Shown: positions 1 through 8,685, numbered from the stretch's first letter. The stretch: 64,000 nt of DNA from JAJPHI01 sp035541875 (GCA_035541875.1 DATKML010000041.1:62001-126000); one strand, 5' to 3'. The notes: generated by a model from the sequence alone, not told the origin. Numbers and translations: made by a program.

Positions 1-2121
1 CTGCGAGCGCGTCCGGTTGCAGGTGCGATTGCGGCGGGCGAACGGTTACTGAACGAGCTGAGCCGCTTTGTTTATCGCGTTTATCTCGATTTCGAGACTA
101 TCCGCCAACTCCGCGCGATGAAGCAGCAGATCGAGAACGAGCTGGGATCCGTTGAGATGGTGCGGCGGAATATCAAGCTGGGCTACGGCGGAATCCGAGA
201 GCTGGAGTTCGTCGTGCAGGCGCTCGCGCTAATCCATGGCGGACGTGATGCGCGCCTGCGCACCGCTCGTACAGTGCCGGCCCTGGAGCGGCTCGCCTCG
301 TGCGGATACATGCCACAGGATCGGGCGTGGGCTCTCAGTGAGGCTTACATCTTTCAGCGCAATGTCGAGCACAAATTGCAGGTCGCTGCCGGTCTGCAGA
401 CGCATACGCTGCCGGCTGATCCGAGAGGACTCGCCATCCTCGCGGCACGTCTCGGTTACGGCAAAGCCGAAGACGCGGTGCGGCGTTTTAATCGGGAACT
501 CGATGCGCGGCGGGCGCTGGTTGCCGAACAGTTTCGGCAGATGCTCGGAGGCGAAGCGGAGCGCACGCCCGGTAGTGTCAGTGCTACGGCTCGCGCGGCT
601 TGGCAGGTCGCGCAGGAGCCGGAAAAGCTTGCGCCACTGCTGATGGAGCTGGGCTTCGCTCGCGCGCACGAGAGCGCCGTGCATCTTGGGCTGCTCGCAC
701 GAACGCCCGCGTCCTCAAGTCAGAACCGGCGCGAGATGCTCGATCGGTTGGGTCCCCGACTTCTCGATGAGATCGGCCGATCGCCGGACCCTGACCTTGC
801 GGTGATGAATCTTGCCTCCTTCATCGGTGCGGTGGGAGCGCGAACGTCGTTTCTTTCGCTCCTCGAGGAACATCCAGCGACACGTCGGATTTTGCTCCGT
901 CTGTTTGGTTCGAGCACCTACCTATCGACTCTCTTCATACGCCATCCGGAGATGATCGATACGCTTGTGCGATCTGATCTGGCGCAGGCGCGACGATTAT
1001 CAGCCGAGATGGCACAGGAACTAAGTGAATTGGTCGAGGCGGCTCTCGATACGGAAGCTCGACTCGACGCGATTCGCGCCTTTCGCCATCAGGAGTTTCT
1101 GCGGATCGCGATAGCTGATCTGGCCGGCGAACTTACCCTCGAACAGGTGCGGGGCGAGCTGACCAATCTTGCGGAAATTGTCGTTCGCGAGGCGTTGGTT
1201 CAGGCTACGATCGAGGTCGCGCGACGAACAGCAATACCGGAGCAACTTCGTCTGTGTGTGTTGGCGATGGGCCGGATGGGCGCCGGCGAAACCTCATACA
1301 ATTCCGATCTCGACCTGATCTTCATCTACTCGATGCCCGGTGAGACCGCCGCGAGCGGACGCGAAATAGCGTCGCGCGTTGTGCAGAAGCTGATTGCGTT
1401 TATCGAGTCGCCCACCCGCGAAGGTTACGCTTACAAGATCGATCTCAGACTGCGTCCTTCTGGCCGAGCCGGTCCGCTGGTTACCTCCCTCGAAGGTTTC
1501 GAAGCCTACCATCAGCAAAGCTCCGCGTTGTGGGAACGACAGTCTCTCGTCCGGGCACGCGTCGTTGCGGGCGATCCCGTTCTGGGTGAAGAGGTCGAAG
1601 CGGCGCGCAAACGATTTGTTTTTGAGCCGGGACTGGACGCGGCTGGAATCGCGGAAATCGCGGCGATGCGCGAGCGGATCGAAGCGGAACTCGGACAGGA
1701 GCGGCCCGGGCGACTTAATCTCAAGCAGGGGACCGGTGGTCTGATCGATATCGAGTTTCTCACCCAGATGATGGCACTGCGGTACGGTCGAAAGGTTTCT
1801 GCTTTGCAGGTGCGGAATACGAGCGCGATGATTCAGGCGATTCGAGACGCAGGACTGATGGCGCCCGACGAGGCAGCTACGATGGCAGACGACTATCGTT
1901 TTTTCTCGGAATTGGAGAAGCGCTTACGAATCGAGAACGATCAGGCGGCCGCGGCGTTACCAACTCAGCAGGATCTGCTGGCACCGATTGCGCATTATAT
2001 GGGCTACACTGGAGCAGATGCCGCCGGGGCGCTGTTGGTTGAGGTTGAAGATCGACGGCGCCAGGTGAGAAGCCTTTTTCTCCAGCGCTTCGCCGTAGAA
2101 CAGGACATCGACGAGACTTGA
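1..2121 (+). CDS. glnE: Glutamine synthetase adenylyltransferase/deadenylase GlnE, 5'-truncated by window edge
   Basis: GlnE adds and removes AMP on glutamine synthetase in response to the nitrogen signal carried by PII. The frame is open from base 1, so the first roughly 250 codons of this normally ~950-residue protein lie outside the window; about 706 codons are visible. The start of the visible part holds the end of the N-terminal deadenylylase nucleotidyltransferase domain (GGIRELEFVVQ) and its helical bundle. The second, adenylylating domain is marked by GRMGAGE followed by SDLDLIFIY (paired Asp) and the GTGGLIDIEFL repeat. It ends with a helical C-terminal domain. Nothing looks broken. 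Stop TGA at 2119-2121, followed by a Fur-box-like site belonging to the next gene pair. Confidence 0.96.
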   Translation: MRARPVAGAIAAGERLLNELSRFVYRVYLDFETIRQLRAMKQQIENELGSVEMVRRNIKLGYGGIRELEFVVQALALIHGGRDARLRTARTVPALERLASCGYMPQDRAWALSEAYIFQRNVEHKLQVAAGLQTHTLPADPRGLAILAARLGYGKAEDAVRRFNRELDARRALVAEQFRQMLGGEAERTPGSVSATARAAWQVAQEPEKLAPLLMELGFARAHESAVHLGLLARTPASSSQNRREMLDRLGPRLLDEIGRSPDPDLAVMNLASFIGAVGARTSFLSLLEEHPATRRILLRLFGSSTYLSTLFIRHPEMIDTLVRSDLAQARRLSAEMAQELSELVEAALDTEARLDAIRAFRHQEFLRIAIADLAGELTLEQVRGELTNLAEIVVREALVQATIEVARRTAIPEQLRLCVLAMGRMGAGETSYNSDLDLIFIYSMPGETAASGREIASRVVQKLIAFIESPTREGYAYKIDLRLRPSGRAGPLVTSLEGFEAYHQQSSALWERQSLVRARVVAGDPVLGEEVEAARKRFVFEPGLDAAGIAEIAAMRERIEAELGQERPGRLNLKQGTGGLIDIEFLTQMMALRYGRKVSALQVRNTSAMIQAIRDAGLMAPDEAATMADDYRFFSELEKRLRIENDQAAAALPTQQDLLAPIAHYMGYTGADAAGALLVEVEDRRRQVRSLFLQRFAVEQDIDET

Positions 2122-2146
2122 CGTGGGATGACTTGGATTGTATGAA

Positions 2147-2165
2147 TTTGAGAATCATTCTCAAA
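2147..2165. promoter_or_regulatory. Fur-box-like 19-bp perfect palindrome
   Basis: TTTGAGAATCATTCTCAAA is a perfect inverted repeat (9-bp arms around a central C). Its core TGAGAATCATTCTCA fits the 7-1-7 Fur operator consensus. It sits 17 bp upstream of the ATG of a cupredoxin gene, where bound Fur would cover a promoter or start region. Iron control of the downstream pair is inferred. Confidence 0.75.
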
Positions 2166-2181
2166 ATCAGGTAATCACCGC

Positions 2182-2523
2182 ATGCTCCGCACATCCATCA
2201 AGTTTCTTCTTTCAGTCGCACTTGTCCTTTCACTCACGCCTTCCGTTCTTAGGGCCGATGATCCGCCGCTTGCGCTGAACTATCAGAACGGGCGCTTCGA
2301 GCCGAACAGTCTCCCGGTGCCGGCCAACAAAGCTTTCAAGATCGCAGTCACCAACCACGGTTCGACGGCGATCGAGTTCGAAAGCTTCGAATTGCATCGC
2401 GAACGCGTGGTCGCGCCGGGGGAGACAATAACGGTTTTTATCCCGGCGCTCGCTCCGGGAAACTACAATTTCTTCGACGATTTTCATCATGACGCACCGC
2501 AAGGCGTGATCGTGGCGAAGTAG
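2182..2523 (+). CDS. Secreted EfeO-type cupredoxin-like protein
   Basis: 113 aa with a Sec signal peptide (SIKFLLSVALVLSLTPSVLRA, about residues 5-25) and one small cupredoxin-like beta-sandwich. The hallmarks VVAPGETITVFIP and LAPGNYNFFDDFHHD match the cupredoxin domain seen beside or inside EfeO/FTR1-type iron uptake systems. No Cys or Met ligand of a type-1 copper site is visible. Instead there is an acidic/His cluster (E-x-H near residue 73, D-D-F-H-H-D near residue 100) that could bind iron or copper. It overlaps the next gene by one base and lies behind a Fur-box palindrome, so an iron-responsive periplasmic metal-binding role is likely. No permease is adjacent. Confidence 0.7.
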   Translation: MLRTSIKFLLSVALVLSLTPSVLRADDPPLALNYQNGRFEPNSLPVPANKAFKIAVTNHGSTAIEFESFELHRERVVAPGETITVFIPALAPGNYNFFDDFHHDAPQGVIVAK

Positions 2524-2978
2524 TGCGACGCCTCAGACTTTTTGCCTTAGCGGCAGTTGGGGTAATCTTGGGCGCGCAACTGATTCGGCCGATACGCGAC
2601 AATCCACCGGCACAGAGCAATATCAAGGCTCCGGAGGCGATTACGGCGATGCTTCATCGCGCGTGTTACGACTGCCACTCGAACCAGACCAACTGGCCGT
2701 GGTACAGCGCGTTTGCACCGGTCTCGTGGGTGGTCAGCGCCCACGTGCATGAAGGGCGCGAAAAGCTGAACTTTTCCGAATGGGACGACTACGCCTCCGA
2801 TCCCGGAACACTCGCGCAAAAGCTCAAGGCAATCGCACAACTGGTCGGTAATCAGAAAATGCCACCGTGGTACTACCAGCTAACTCATCCGGAGGCGCGG
2901 CTTAGTGACGGGCCACGCGATGAACTGGTTGCGTGGGCCAGGCGAGAGAGCGCCAATGCGGAAGCGTCTGAACACTAG
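2523..2978 (+). CDS. Periplasmic haem-binding domain protein (CxxCH, Haem_bd family)
   Basis: 151 aa from a GTG whose G is the last base of the previous stop, so the two genes are probably translationally coupled. An N-terminal membrane anchor or signal (LRLFALAAVGVILGAQLI) precedes a single c-type haem motif CYDCH at about residues 48-52. WPWYS and the later MPPWYY follow; the Met is a plausible distal haem ligand. This arrangement is typical of the small Haem_bd family (PF14376-like). With the Fur-box-controlled cupredoxin it forms a two-gene periplasmic metal/redox unit. The substrate and electron partner are unknown. Confidence 0.75.
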   Translation: MRRLRLFALAAVGVILGAQLIRPIRDNPPAQSNIKAPEAITAMLHRACYDCHSNQTNWPWYSAFAPVSWVVSAHVHEGREKLNFSEWDDYASDPGTLAQKLKAIAQLVGNQKMPPWYYQLTHPEARLSDGPRDELVAWARRESANAEASEH

Positions 2979-3126
2979 CTATCTGATTCTCGCTTTGGTC
3001 GCGATAGTCGGCATCTTCGTGCTCGTCGGTCCGCGAGCGGTGACGGGATGCTCTTGTAGAGCATCAGTTGCGCGGCAGCATCTTGTAACGGATAGGCATG
3101 TGCTTGAGACCCCCGACGAAGCTTGA
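2956..3126 (+). CDS. Possible small single-TM protein
   Basis: 56 codons starting inside the end of the haem-binding gene (ATG 2956). They encode a hydrophobic helix, SYLILALVAIVGIFVLVGP, and then a short Cys-containing tail. The 3' part overlaps the end of the convergent P450 gene by about 60 bp. I recognise no family. It could be a real tail gene of the cupredoxin/haem unit or a chance ORF; the clear transmembrane segment is the only positive evidence. Confidence 0.25.
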   Translation: MRKRLNTSYLILALVAIVGIFVLVGPRAVTGCSCRASVARQHLVTDRHVLETPDEA

Positions 3127-4317
3127 ACGCATCCGTTCGAGCGGTCCCGTCGGCTCCGCGTACTCCAATCGCTCCATCAGATGACGGAACATAATCTGCA
3201 ATTCCATCCGGGCAAGGTTCGCGCCTAAGCAGTAGTGCTCCCCGATACCGAAGGCCAGATGATGGTTCGGGTTTCGCGCGATATCGAAGGTGAACGGATT
3301 CGCGAAGACGTCTTCGTCTCGATTCGCTGACGGATAGAACAGCCCCAGTACGTCTCCCGCTTTGATCTTCTCGCCGCGCAATTCGGTATCGCGCGTAGCG
3401 ATGCGGGTGAACTGGATGACCGGCGAAACCCAGCGAAAGATCTCATCGACGGCGGTTGGAATCAGTGAAGGGTCGCATTTAAGGCGCTGCCACTGGTCCG
3501 GATGATTGATCAATGCATGCAGGCCGCCCGTGATCGCATTACGGGTCGTTTCGTTGCCGGCGACAATCAAGAGCGCGAAGTAGGAGAGCAGCTCGAAGGT
3601 GGGAATCGGTTTGCCGTCCACCTTGCCGTTGGTCAGTGCCGTGGCCAGATCATCACGCGGGTTTTTGGTGCGATCTTCGATGAGGCGGCTGAAGTACTGA
3701 AAGAATTCCATCCGGGCACGATCAAGACTCTCGCGAATACTTTCCGACTTGTTGTACTCGGGGTCCTCGGGACCGATGAGTTCGTTGCTGAGTCGGAACA
3801 TCAGATCCCAATCGCTGCGCGGAATACCGAACATCTCCGAGATAACCGCCAGCGGCAATTTTGCCGCGATCGTCGTGACGAAGTCGCATTCGGACTTGCC
3901 GACCGCGCCGTCCAGAACCTCAGTCGTGACCTCATCGATCTGCGTGCGCAATTGTTCGATCGCGCGTGGCGTGAAGCGACGATTCACCACCGAGCGATAG
4001 GCTCCATGCTCGGGCGGATTCATGTTGAGTAGCTGCCGGAGCAAGGGCTCCTCGGGGCGCTCCTGTCCGGGTTCCTCTTTGAAGACGAACAAAAGGCGAC
4101 GTTCCGCTGGTAGCGTGTTGAAGAGATCCGGTTGGCGAGAGACCTCGACGATATCGGCGTGCTTGGTAATCGCCCAAAAAGGCTGAACGTCGGGACGTTC
4201 GTACCAATAGACCGGGGCTTCCCGGCGTAACAGCGTCCAGGCCTCGTGGGGATAACCGTTCTGGACGAAAAGATCCGGGTCGATGATGTCGATAGAGTCG
4301 AGCGTCAAAGCTGCCAT
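3064..4317 (-). CDS. Cytochrome P450 (soluble bacterial class)
   Basis: 417 aa, full length for a bacterial class I P450. I-helix AGNETT at residues 253-258 (oxygen activation), ExxR at 292-295 (EIFR), and the haem-thiolate signature FGIGEHYCLG with the proximal ligand Cys363. The overall pattern resembles the CYP125/142/123 neighbourhood that hydroxylates steroid or terpenoid side chains; that substrate guess is family-level only. No ferredoxin or reductase gene is adjacent (the nearest ferredoxin is at 46 kb), so electron partners must come from elsewhere. A TetR-type inverted repeat lies about 20 bp upstream of the ATG, suggesting induction by a ligand-responsive repressor encoded outside the window. 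Confidence 0.93.
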   Translation of the reverse strand: MAALTLDSIDIIDPDLFVQNGYPHEAWTLLRREAPVYWYERPDVQPFWAITKHADIVEVSRQPDLFNTLPAERRLLFVFKEEPGQERPEEPLLRQLLNMNPPEHGAYRSVVNRRFTPRAIEQLRTQIDEVTTEVLDGAVGKSECDFVTTIAAKLPLAVISEMFGIPRSDWDLMFRLSNELIGPEDPEYNKSESIRESLDRARMEFFQYFSRLIEDRTKNPRDDLATALTNGKVDGKPIPTFELLSYFALLIVAGNETTRNAITGGLHALINHPDQWQRLKCDPSLIPTAVDEIFRWVSPVIQFTRIATRDTELRGEKIKAGDVLGLFYPSANRDEDVFANPFTFDIARNPNHHLAFGIGEHYCLGANLARMELQIMFRHLMERLEYAEPTGPLERMRSSFVGGLKHMPIRYKMLPRN

Positions 4318-4336
4318 GAGCGTAACTCCTCAACTG

Positions 4337-4354
4337 ACTGAACGGATGTTCAGT
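4337..4354. promoter_or_regulatory. TetR-like operator in front of the P450 gene
   Basis: ACTGAAC-GGAT-GTTCAGT is a perfect inverted repeat with 7-bp arms and a 4-bp spacer. It starts 20 bp upstream of the P450 ATG at 4317 and shares a divergent spacer with aroA. TGAAC-N4-GTTCA sites of this shape are typical TetR/AcrR operators. No regulator gene is adjacent, so the binding protein is unknown. Confidence 0.5.
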
Positions 4355-4399
4355 GAAGAAATAAAATTATCATTTCGCGCATGGTCTGCCTATGGGATT

Positions 4400-4419
4400 A
4401 GAGTCGCTTGAGCGACTCT
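4400..4419. repeat. 9-bp inverted repeat in the P450/aroA divergent spacer
   Basis: AGAGTCGCT-TG-AGCGACTCT: perfect 9-bp arms with a 2-bp gap, 28 bp upstream of the aroA ATG. It could be an operator or a 5'-UTR hairpin. No T-tract follows, so a terminator is unlikely. Confidence 0.35.
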
Positions 4420-4446
4420 GCTGCGCACGGCTAAGGTCGGGAGGCG

Positions 4447-5733
4447 ATGCCAGTTGATACGATAGAGATTGCAGTCGCTCGCGGTCCTCTGCATGCCACG
4501 ATTCGCCCGCCGGGCTCGAAGAGCATCACGAATCGCGCGATGCTCCTCGCGGCGATGGCCACCGGCCCCTCGGTTATCACGGATGCACTCCTGAGCGACG
4601 ACACCCAGCGGATGGCCGAAGCGCTGCGGCTGCTTGGCTTTACGGTGCAGGTAGAGGAGGGTGAGCGTCGTATTATGGTCGAGGGGCATGGAGGCGCGAT
4701 ACCGTCGAGCGCGGCCAGCCTTGATGCGGGCAATGCCGGCACCGCGATGCGGTTTCTTGCGGGCTTCCTGACGCTCGGGCGTGGGCGTTATCGCCTCGAT
4801 GGAAGCGCGCGGATGCGTCAGAGGCCGATCGGGTCGCTACTCGACGGATTGAACGACCTCGGTGTCAGTGCGAGCAGCGAGGGCAGTAACAGGCGCCCGC
4901 CTATCGTTATCGATACAACGAGTGCTGCCTTCGAGGGGGGCGAGGTGACAATCGACGCGAGCCTATCCTCGCAATTCGTCTCGGCCCTGCTGATACCGGC
5001 GCCGCTTTGGCGCAAGGGGCTGCGCCTCAAGGTGATCGGTGAGACGGCGCGCCCCTTTATCGAGATGACGCTCCGGCTGATGGAGGTATGGGGCGCTTCC
5101 AGTTCGATCGCCGGCGACCTGATAACCGTGCCGGGCGGGCAGAGTTATCGCGCGAGGGACTTTGCTGTCGAGCCCGATGCGACGGCGGCCAGTTACTTCG
5201 CTGCAGCGGCGGCGCTGATCGGCGGTACGGTAACGATTGCCGGCTTACGCCTCGATTCGGTGCAGGGCGATATCGGTTTTCTACGAGTCCTCGAGCAGAT
5301 GGGAGCGCATGTCGAGTGGCGCGATGCGGGCGTCGCGGTAAGCGGGACCGGCGCCTTGCGCGGTGTCGATGTCGCGATGAACGCGACTCCCGACGTTGTC
5401 CCGACGCTCGCGGCGATAGCGCCATTTGCGTCATCGCCGACGAGGATTCGCGAAGTAGGTTTTATCCGCCATCACGAGAGCGATCGTATCAGCGCGGTGG
5501 CGACGGAGTTGCGTCGTCTGGGTGCATCGGTCGAGGAATTCGAGGACGGGCTTGCGATCGCACCCTCGCGGTTGAATCCGGCGAGGATCGAGACTTATGA
5601 CGACCATCGGATTGCGATGGCCTTCGCGATAGCAGGTTTGAAGCAACTCGGTGTGCGTATCGCCAATCCCGGCTGCGTCGCGAAAACGTATCCGGAGTTT
5701 TTTGAGGACCTGCGAAGCGTCGCACAAGTGTAA
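4447..5733 (+). CDS. aroA: 3-phosphoshikimate 1-carboxyvinyltransferase (EPSP synthase)
   Basis: 428 aa, the normal length. It joins shikimate-3-phosphate and phosphoenolpyruvate in the sixth step of the chorismate pathway. The N-terminal phosphate-binding motif PPGSKSITNRAMLLAAMA and the PEP-binding loop DAGNAGTAMRFLAG are intact. The C-terminal half has the RHHESDRI motif, where Lys of the common K-E-SDR motif is replaced by His, and YDDHRIAMAFAIAG with the catalytic-region Asp-Asp-His-Arg. In the loop that carries Pro101 in E. coli (GTAMRPL) this protein has Phe (GTAMRFL), a variant also common in other bacteria. The gene stands alone; no cmk/rpsA partner follows. Confidence 0.95.
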   Translation: MPVDTIEIAVARGPLHATIRPPGSKSITNRAMLLAAMATGPSVITDALLSDDTQRMAEALRLLGFTVQVEEGERRIMVEGHGGAIPSSAASLDAGNAGTAMRFLAGFLTLGRGRYRLDGSARMRQRPIGSLLDGLNDLGVSASSEGSNRRPPIVIDTTSAAFEGGEVTIDASLSSQFVSALLIPAPLWRKGLRLKVIGETARPFIEMTLRLMEVWGASSSIAGDLITVPGGQSYRARDFAVEPDATAASYFAAAAALIGGTVTIAGLRLDSVQGDIGFLRVLEQMGAHVEWRDAGVAVSGTGALRGVDVAMNATPDVVPTLAAIAPFASSPTRIREVGFIRHHESDRISAVATELRRLGASVEEFEDGLAIAPSRLNPARIETYDDHRIAMAFAIAGLKQLGVRIANPGCVAKTYPEFFEDLRSVAQV

Positions 5734-5745
5734 TCGTCACTTGTG
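5723..5745 (+). repeat. Hairpin spanning the aroA stop codon
   Basis: CACAAGTG-TAATCGT-CACTTGTG: perfect 8-bp arms around a 7-nt loop containing the aroA stop. No T-run follows, so if it terminates transcription it is not a classic intrinsic terminator. Confidence 0.35.
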
Positions 5746-5827
5746 ATGGAGATATTCCCTGACGATACTCGACACTATCGCTGACCGGCGGCTCATCGAT
5801 GAAATGGCCGTCAGACGGAGGACCCAG

Positions 5828-6766
5828 ATGTATATCGACCCGCAGATGAAGGCCCTGCTCGACATGGCGAATTCAGCGCCGGGAGCCAGACCTTTCCACG
5901 ACATGACGCCGGTTGAGGCACGTCAGGCCGCTGAAGTGATGTTCGCCGCTTTTCGCGCCGGAGCGAAGGCAGTGGCCAAGGTCACGGATATGAAGATTCC
6001 GGGTCCGGCCGGGGAGATTCCGATCCGTGTCTATACTCCGGCCGGAACTGGGCCCTTTGGCTGCTTGGTCTTCTTTCACGGCGGTGGATGGGTGATCGGC
6101 AGTATCGAGACCCACGATACTCTATGCCGTGAACTGACCGTCGGTGCTGGAGTTGTGACAGTGTCGGTCGATTATCGCCTAGCACCCGAGCATAAGTTTC
6201 CTGCCGCACCCGAGGATTGTTATGCGGCGACCAAGTGCGCGTATGACAGCGCGAAATCGATCAACGTTGATCCGAATCGTATCGCCGTCGGTGGCGACAG
6301 CGCCGGTGGTAATCTGGCCGCAGTAGTTTCGCAGATGGCGCGGGATCGGGGAGGTCCGAAGATCGCCTATCAGTATCTGATCTACCCGGCGACGGATTGT
6401 TCTGACGAAACACCCTCACAGCGCGAGTTCGCGCTGGACGGCTATATCCTGTCGCGCGCCGATATGGAGTGGTTCTACGGCCACTACCTGAATGCGCCGG
6501 ACAAGACGAATCCCTACGCGTGCCCCGGAGTGGCAAAAAACCTCGCTGGGCTGCCGCCGGCGTTCGTGATCACAGCTTCAATCGATCCTCTGCGCGACGA
6601 GGGTGAGACCTACGCTGAAGCGCTGCGTAAGGCGGGGGTGCAGGTCAAAGCCAAGCGATATGAAGGCGTCTGTCACGGCTTCCTGAGCATGGCTTCGATG
6701 GTCGATCTCGGTAAGCAGGCGATCGCCGATAGTTGCGCGGAGCTGCGCGCAGCGATTGGGCGCTAA
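5828..6766 (+). CDS. HSL-family alpha/beta-hydrolase (esterase/lipase)
   Basis: 312 aa from ATG 5828, chosen because GGAGG at 5817-5821 sits 6 nt upstream; an ATG at 5804 would lack this site. It belongs to the hormone-sensitive-lipase group of carboxylic ester hydrolases. The oxyanion-hole HGGGW is near residue 83, the nucleophile elbow GDSAGGNLA near residue 157, the acid in SIDPLRDEGETYA and the His in CHGFLSM. No signal peptide, so cytoplasmic. The substrate is not predictable. It is followed by a strong intrinsic terminator, so it is probably a one-gene unit. Confidence 0.9.
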   Translation: MYIDPQMKALLDMANSAPGARPFHDMTPVEARQAAEVMFAAFRAGAKAVAKVTDMKIPGPAGEIPIRVYTPAGTGPFGCLVFFHGGGWVIGSIETHDTLCRELTVGAGVVTVSVDYRLAPEHKFPAAPEDCYAATKCAYDSAKSINVDPNRIAVGGDSAGGNLAAVVSQMARDRGGPKIAYQYLIYPATDCSDETPSQREFALDGYILSRADMEWFYGHYLNAPDKTNPYACPGVAKNLAGLPPAFVITASIDPLRDEGETYAEALRKAGVQVKAKRYEGVCHGFLSMASMVDLGKQAIADSCAELRAAIGR

Positions 6767-6785
6767 GCGGTTATTACGTTTTGCC

Positions 6786-6820
6786 AAAGGCGGTTCGCGC
6801 GTTGGCGCGAGCCGCCTTTT
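6786..6820 (+). terminator. Rho-independent terminator after the HSL-type esterase
   Basis: A 15-bp stem (6786-6800 with 6805-6819, one G.U pair), GTTG loop, then T's to 6820. It lies 19 bp after the esterase stop. Confidence 0.85.
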
Positions 6821-6890
6821 CGCTTCGATTTCGTTCGCGCGCGTATCGCAGTTATGATCCGAAGCATCGCCGGAACATCGGCTGCGATCG

Positions 6891-7538
6891 ATGGCAGAAG
6901 ATAACCTCGAAATTCGCATTCTCCGCATCGAGCTGGGCGAGGAGATTGTCCACGCGCGGAAAATCCAGCTCCGCACAACACGCGGTGAAATCCCGCTCAT
7001 CATGCATTCGAGTGCTACCCAGCCACGCGCGGTGTTGTGCGTATATGGGGCGCGCGGTGGGTTCGACGGTCCGGAACTGCTCTACGCGCCTCGGTCGGGA
7101 CCTGCCGAGCCAGGGGATCCTCGTCGCGCGGATGAATTATCGACTCCCCGACGAATTCGACGAGTGCCTGCTTGATACGATGGCCGCGCTGGCCTTTCTG
7201 CAGGGCTGGGCGTCGAGCGGGTCGCGCTGATTGGGCACTCCTTCGGTGGTGCGGTTGCCATTAACGCCGGTATCCGCAGCCCGCTGGTCGTCACGGTTAT
7301 CGCGGTCGCGAGTCAGCTCTTCGGTGCCTATGGCGTGGCGGAACTCGCACCCAAACCACTTTTGCTGGTTCATGGCACCGCCGACACGATCCTGCCGGAT
7401 TTGAGTTCGCGGATGCTCTATGAAAACGCGAAGGAGCCAAAGACGCTGAAGCTGTTCGAGGGTGCGGATCATCGGTTGAACCCCGTCGGCGGCGAGTTGC
7501 ACGGCCTCGTGACCGACTGGGTGCCCGCCAAAACTTGA
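6891..7538 (+). pseudogene. Alpha/beta-hydrolase (dienelactone-hydrolase-like) disrupted by two frameshifts
   Basis: A continuous alpha/beta-hydrolase is spread over two frames. Codons from ATG 6891 read MAEDNLEIRILRIELG up to about 7085. Homology then continues one frame over (LPSQGILVARMNYRLPDEF) until about 7200. It then returns to the first frame with VALIGHSFGGAVAI (nucleophile elbow GHSFGG), LLLVHGTADTILP (acid) and GADHRLNP (His). Catalytic Ser, Asp and His are all present once the frames are joined. A net +1 and a compensating -1 about 110 nt apart explain the pattern. Either the gene is recently decayed or the assembly carries two indel errors; the intact catalytic residues favour recent decay or error over old decay. 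Confidence 0.75.
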
Positions 7539-7608
7539 GTCGCGCGTATAGATCGAGCGTGGCCTGAACGCTAGGCTGGTTGGACTTTTTGACTAATCAG
7601 AAGCGACC

Positions 7609-8685
7609 ATGAAAATTCCAGTTGCAGTTGTGGGCGCCACCGGGATCGCCGGGCAGCAAGTGCTCGCGGCCCTCGATGGCCATCCGACCTTCCAAATCGC
7701 CGCGCTGGCGGCTTCCGAGCGTTCAGCGGGAAGAAATTTTGACGAAGCGATCACCGATGCGCAAAGCGGGATGCGCCGCTGGTATGTCGGCGGCACTGAA
7801 CCACCCGCCGATGCGCTGAAGCTCGAAGTGCAGGACGCCAAGGCGCTGCGCCTCGATGGTATCAAGATTGTCTTTGCGGCAGTGGAATCGGATGCGGCCC
7901 GCGAACTCGAACCGATCTATGCGCAGCACGTGCCGACGATCAGCACGGCGCGTCCATACCGGATGGAACCGGATGTGCCGCTGATCGTTCCGGGCGTCAA
8001 TCTGGACCACATGGCGATTGCGAAAGAGCAGCGCAAGCGTGGATGGAAAGGCTATATTGCGACGCTGCCGAACTGCACGGCGATTGGTCTGGCGATCACG
8101 CTCAAGGCGCTCGACCTGAAGTTCGGCGTCGATTGTGCGCTCGTGACGACGATGCAGGGAATCTCGGGTGCCGGTCGCGATCTCCCCGCGCTCGATATCG
8201 TGGAAAATATCATCCCGTACATCCCGCGCGAGGAAGAGCGTGTGATGATCGAGACGCGCAAGATTCTCGGCAAGCTGGGCAGCGGCAATGTCGATGAGTT
8301 GCCGGTGAAGATCAGCGCAACCTGTACCCGCGCTTCGGTGCTTCAGGGCCATACGGAAGCGGTGACGGCTGGGCTCAAGCGTCCGGCGTCCGTCGATGAA
8401 GTTATCGCCGCGTTCGAGGAGTTCGGCCAGGAGTTCACCAAGCTGGGCTTGCCCAATTCGCCGCAGCACATGATTACCGTTCATCGGAATCCGATGCGTC
8501 CGCAGCCGCGGCTTGATCGCGATGCGGAAAACGGCATGACCACGTCGGTCGGCCGGGTGCGCGCAGACGAGGTAATTCCGAACGGCGTGAAATATCTACT
8601 AGTGAGTCACAACTCGGCGATGGGCGCCGGCCGTGGCGCAGTGCTGCTTGCCGAGTATCTGCAGAAGACAGGATTGGCCGGGTAA
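7609..8685 (+). CDS. asd: Aspartate-semialdehyde dehydrogenase (archaeal/fungal-type)
   Basis: 358 aa. It reduces aspartyl-4-phosphate to aspartate semialdehyde with NADPH, the branch point to lysine/diaminopimelate, threonine and methionine. The N-terminal Rossmann motif is VVGATGIAGQQV. The catalytic cysteine is Cys156 in LPNCTAIGL, and the base is probably His248 in VLQGHTEAV. The C-terminal block GRVRADEV and LVSHNSAMGAGRGA matches the Asd subgroup found in archaea, fungi and some bacteria rather than the E. coli type. Monocistronic: a 14-bp terminator stem begins at its stop codon. Confidence 0.9.
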   Translation: MKIPVAVVGATGIAGQQVLAALDGHPTFQIAALAASERSAGRNFDEAITDAQSGMRRWYVGGTEPPADALKLEVQDAKALRLDGIKIVFAAVESDAARELEPIYAQHVPTISTARPYRMEPDVPLIVPGVNLDHMAIAKEQRKRGWKGYIATLPNCTAIGLAITLKALDLKFGVDCALVTTMQGISGAGRDLPALDIVENIIPYIPREEERVMIETRKILGKLGSGNVDELPVKISATCTRASVLQGHTEAVTAGLKRPASVDEVIAAFEEFGQEFTKLGLPNSPQHMITVHRNPMRPQPRLDRDAENGMTTSVGRVRADEVIPNGVKYLLVSHNSAMGAGRGAVLLAEYLQKTGLAG

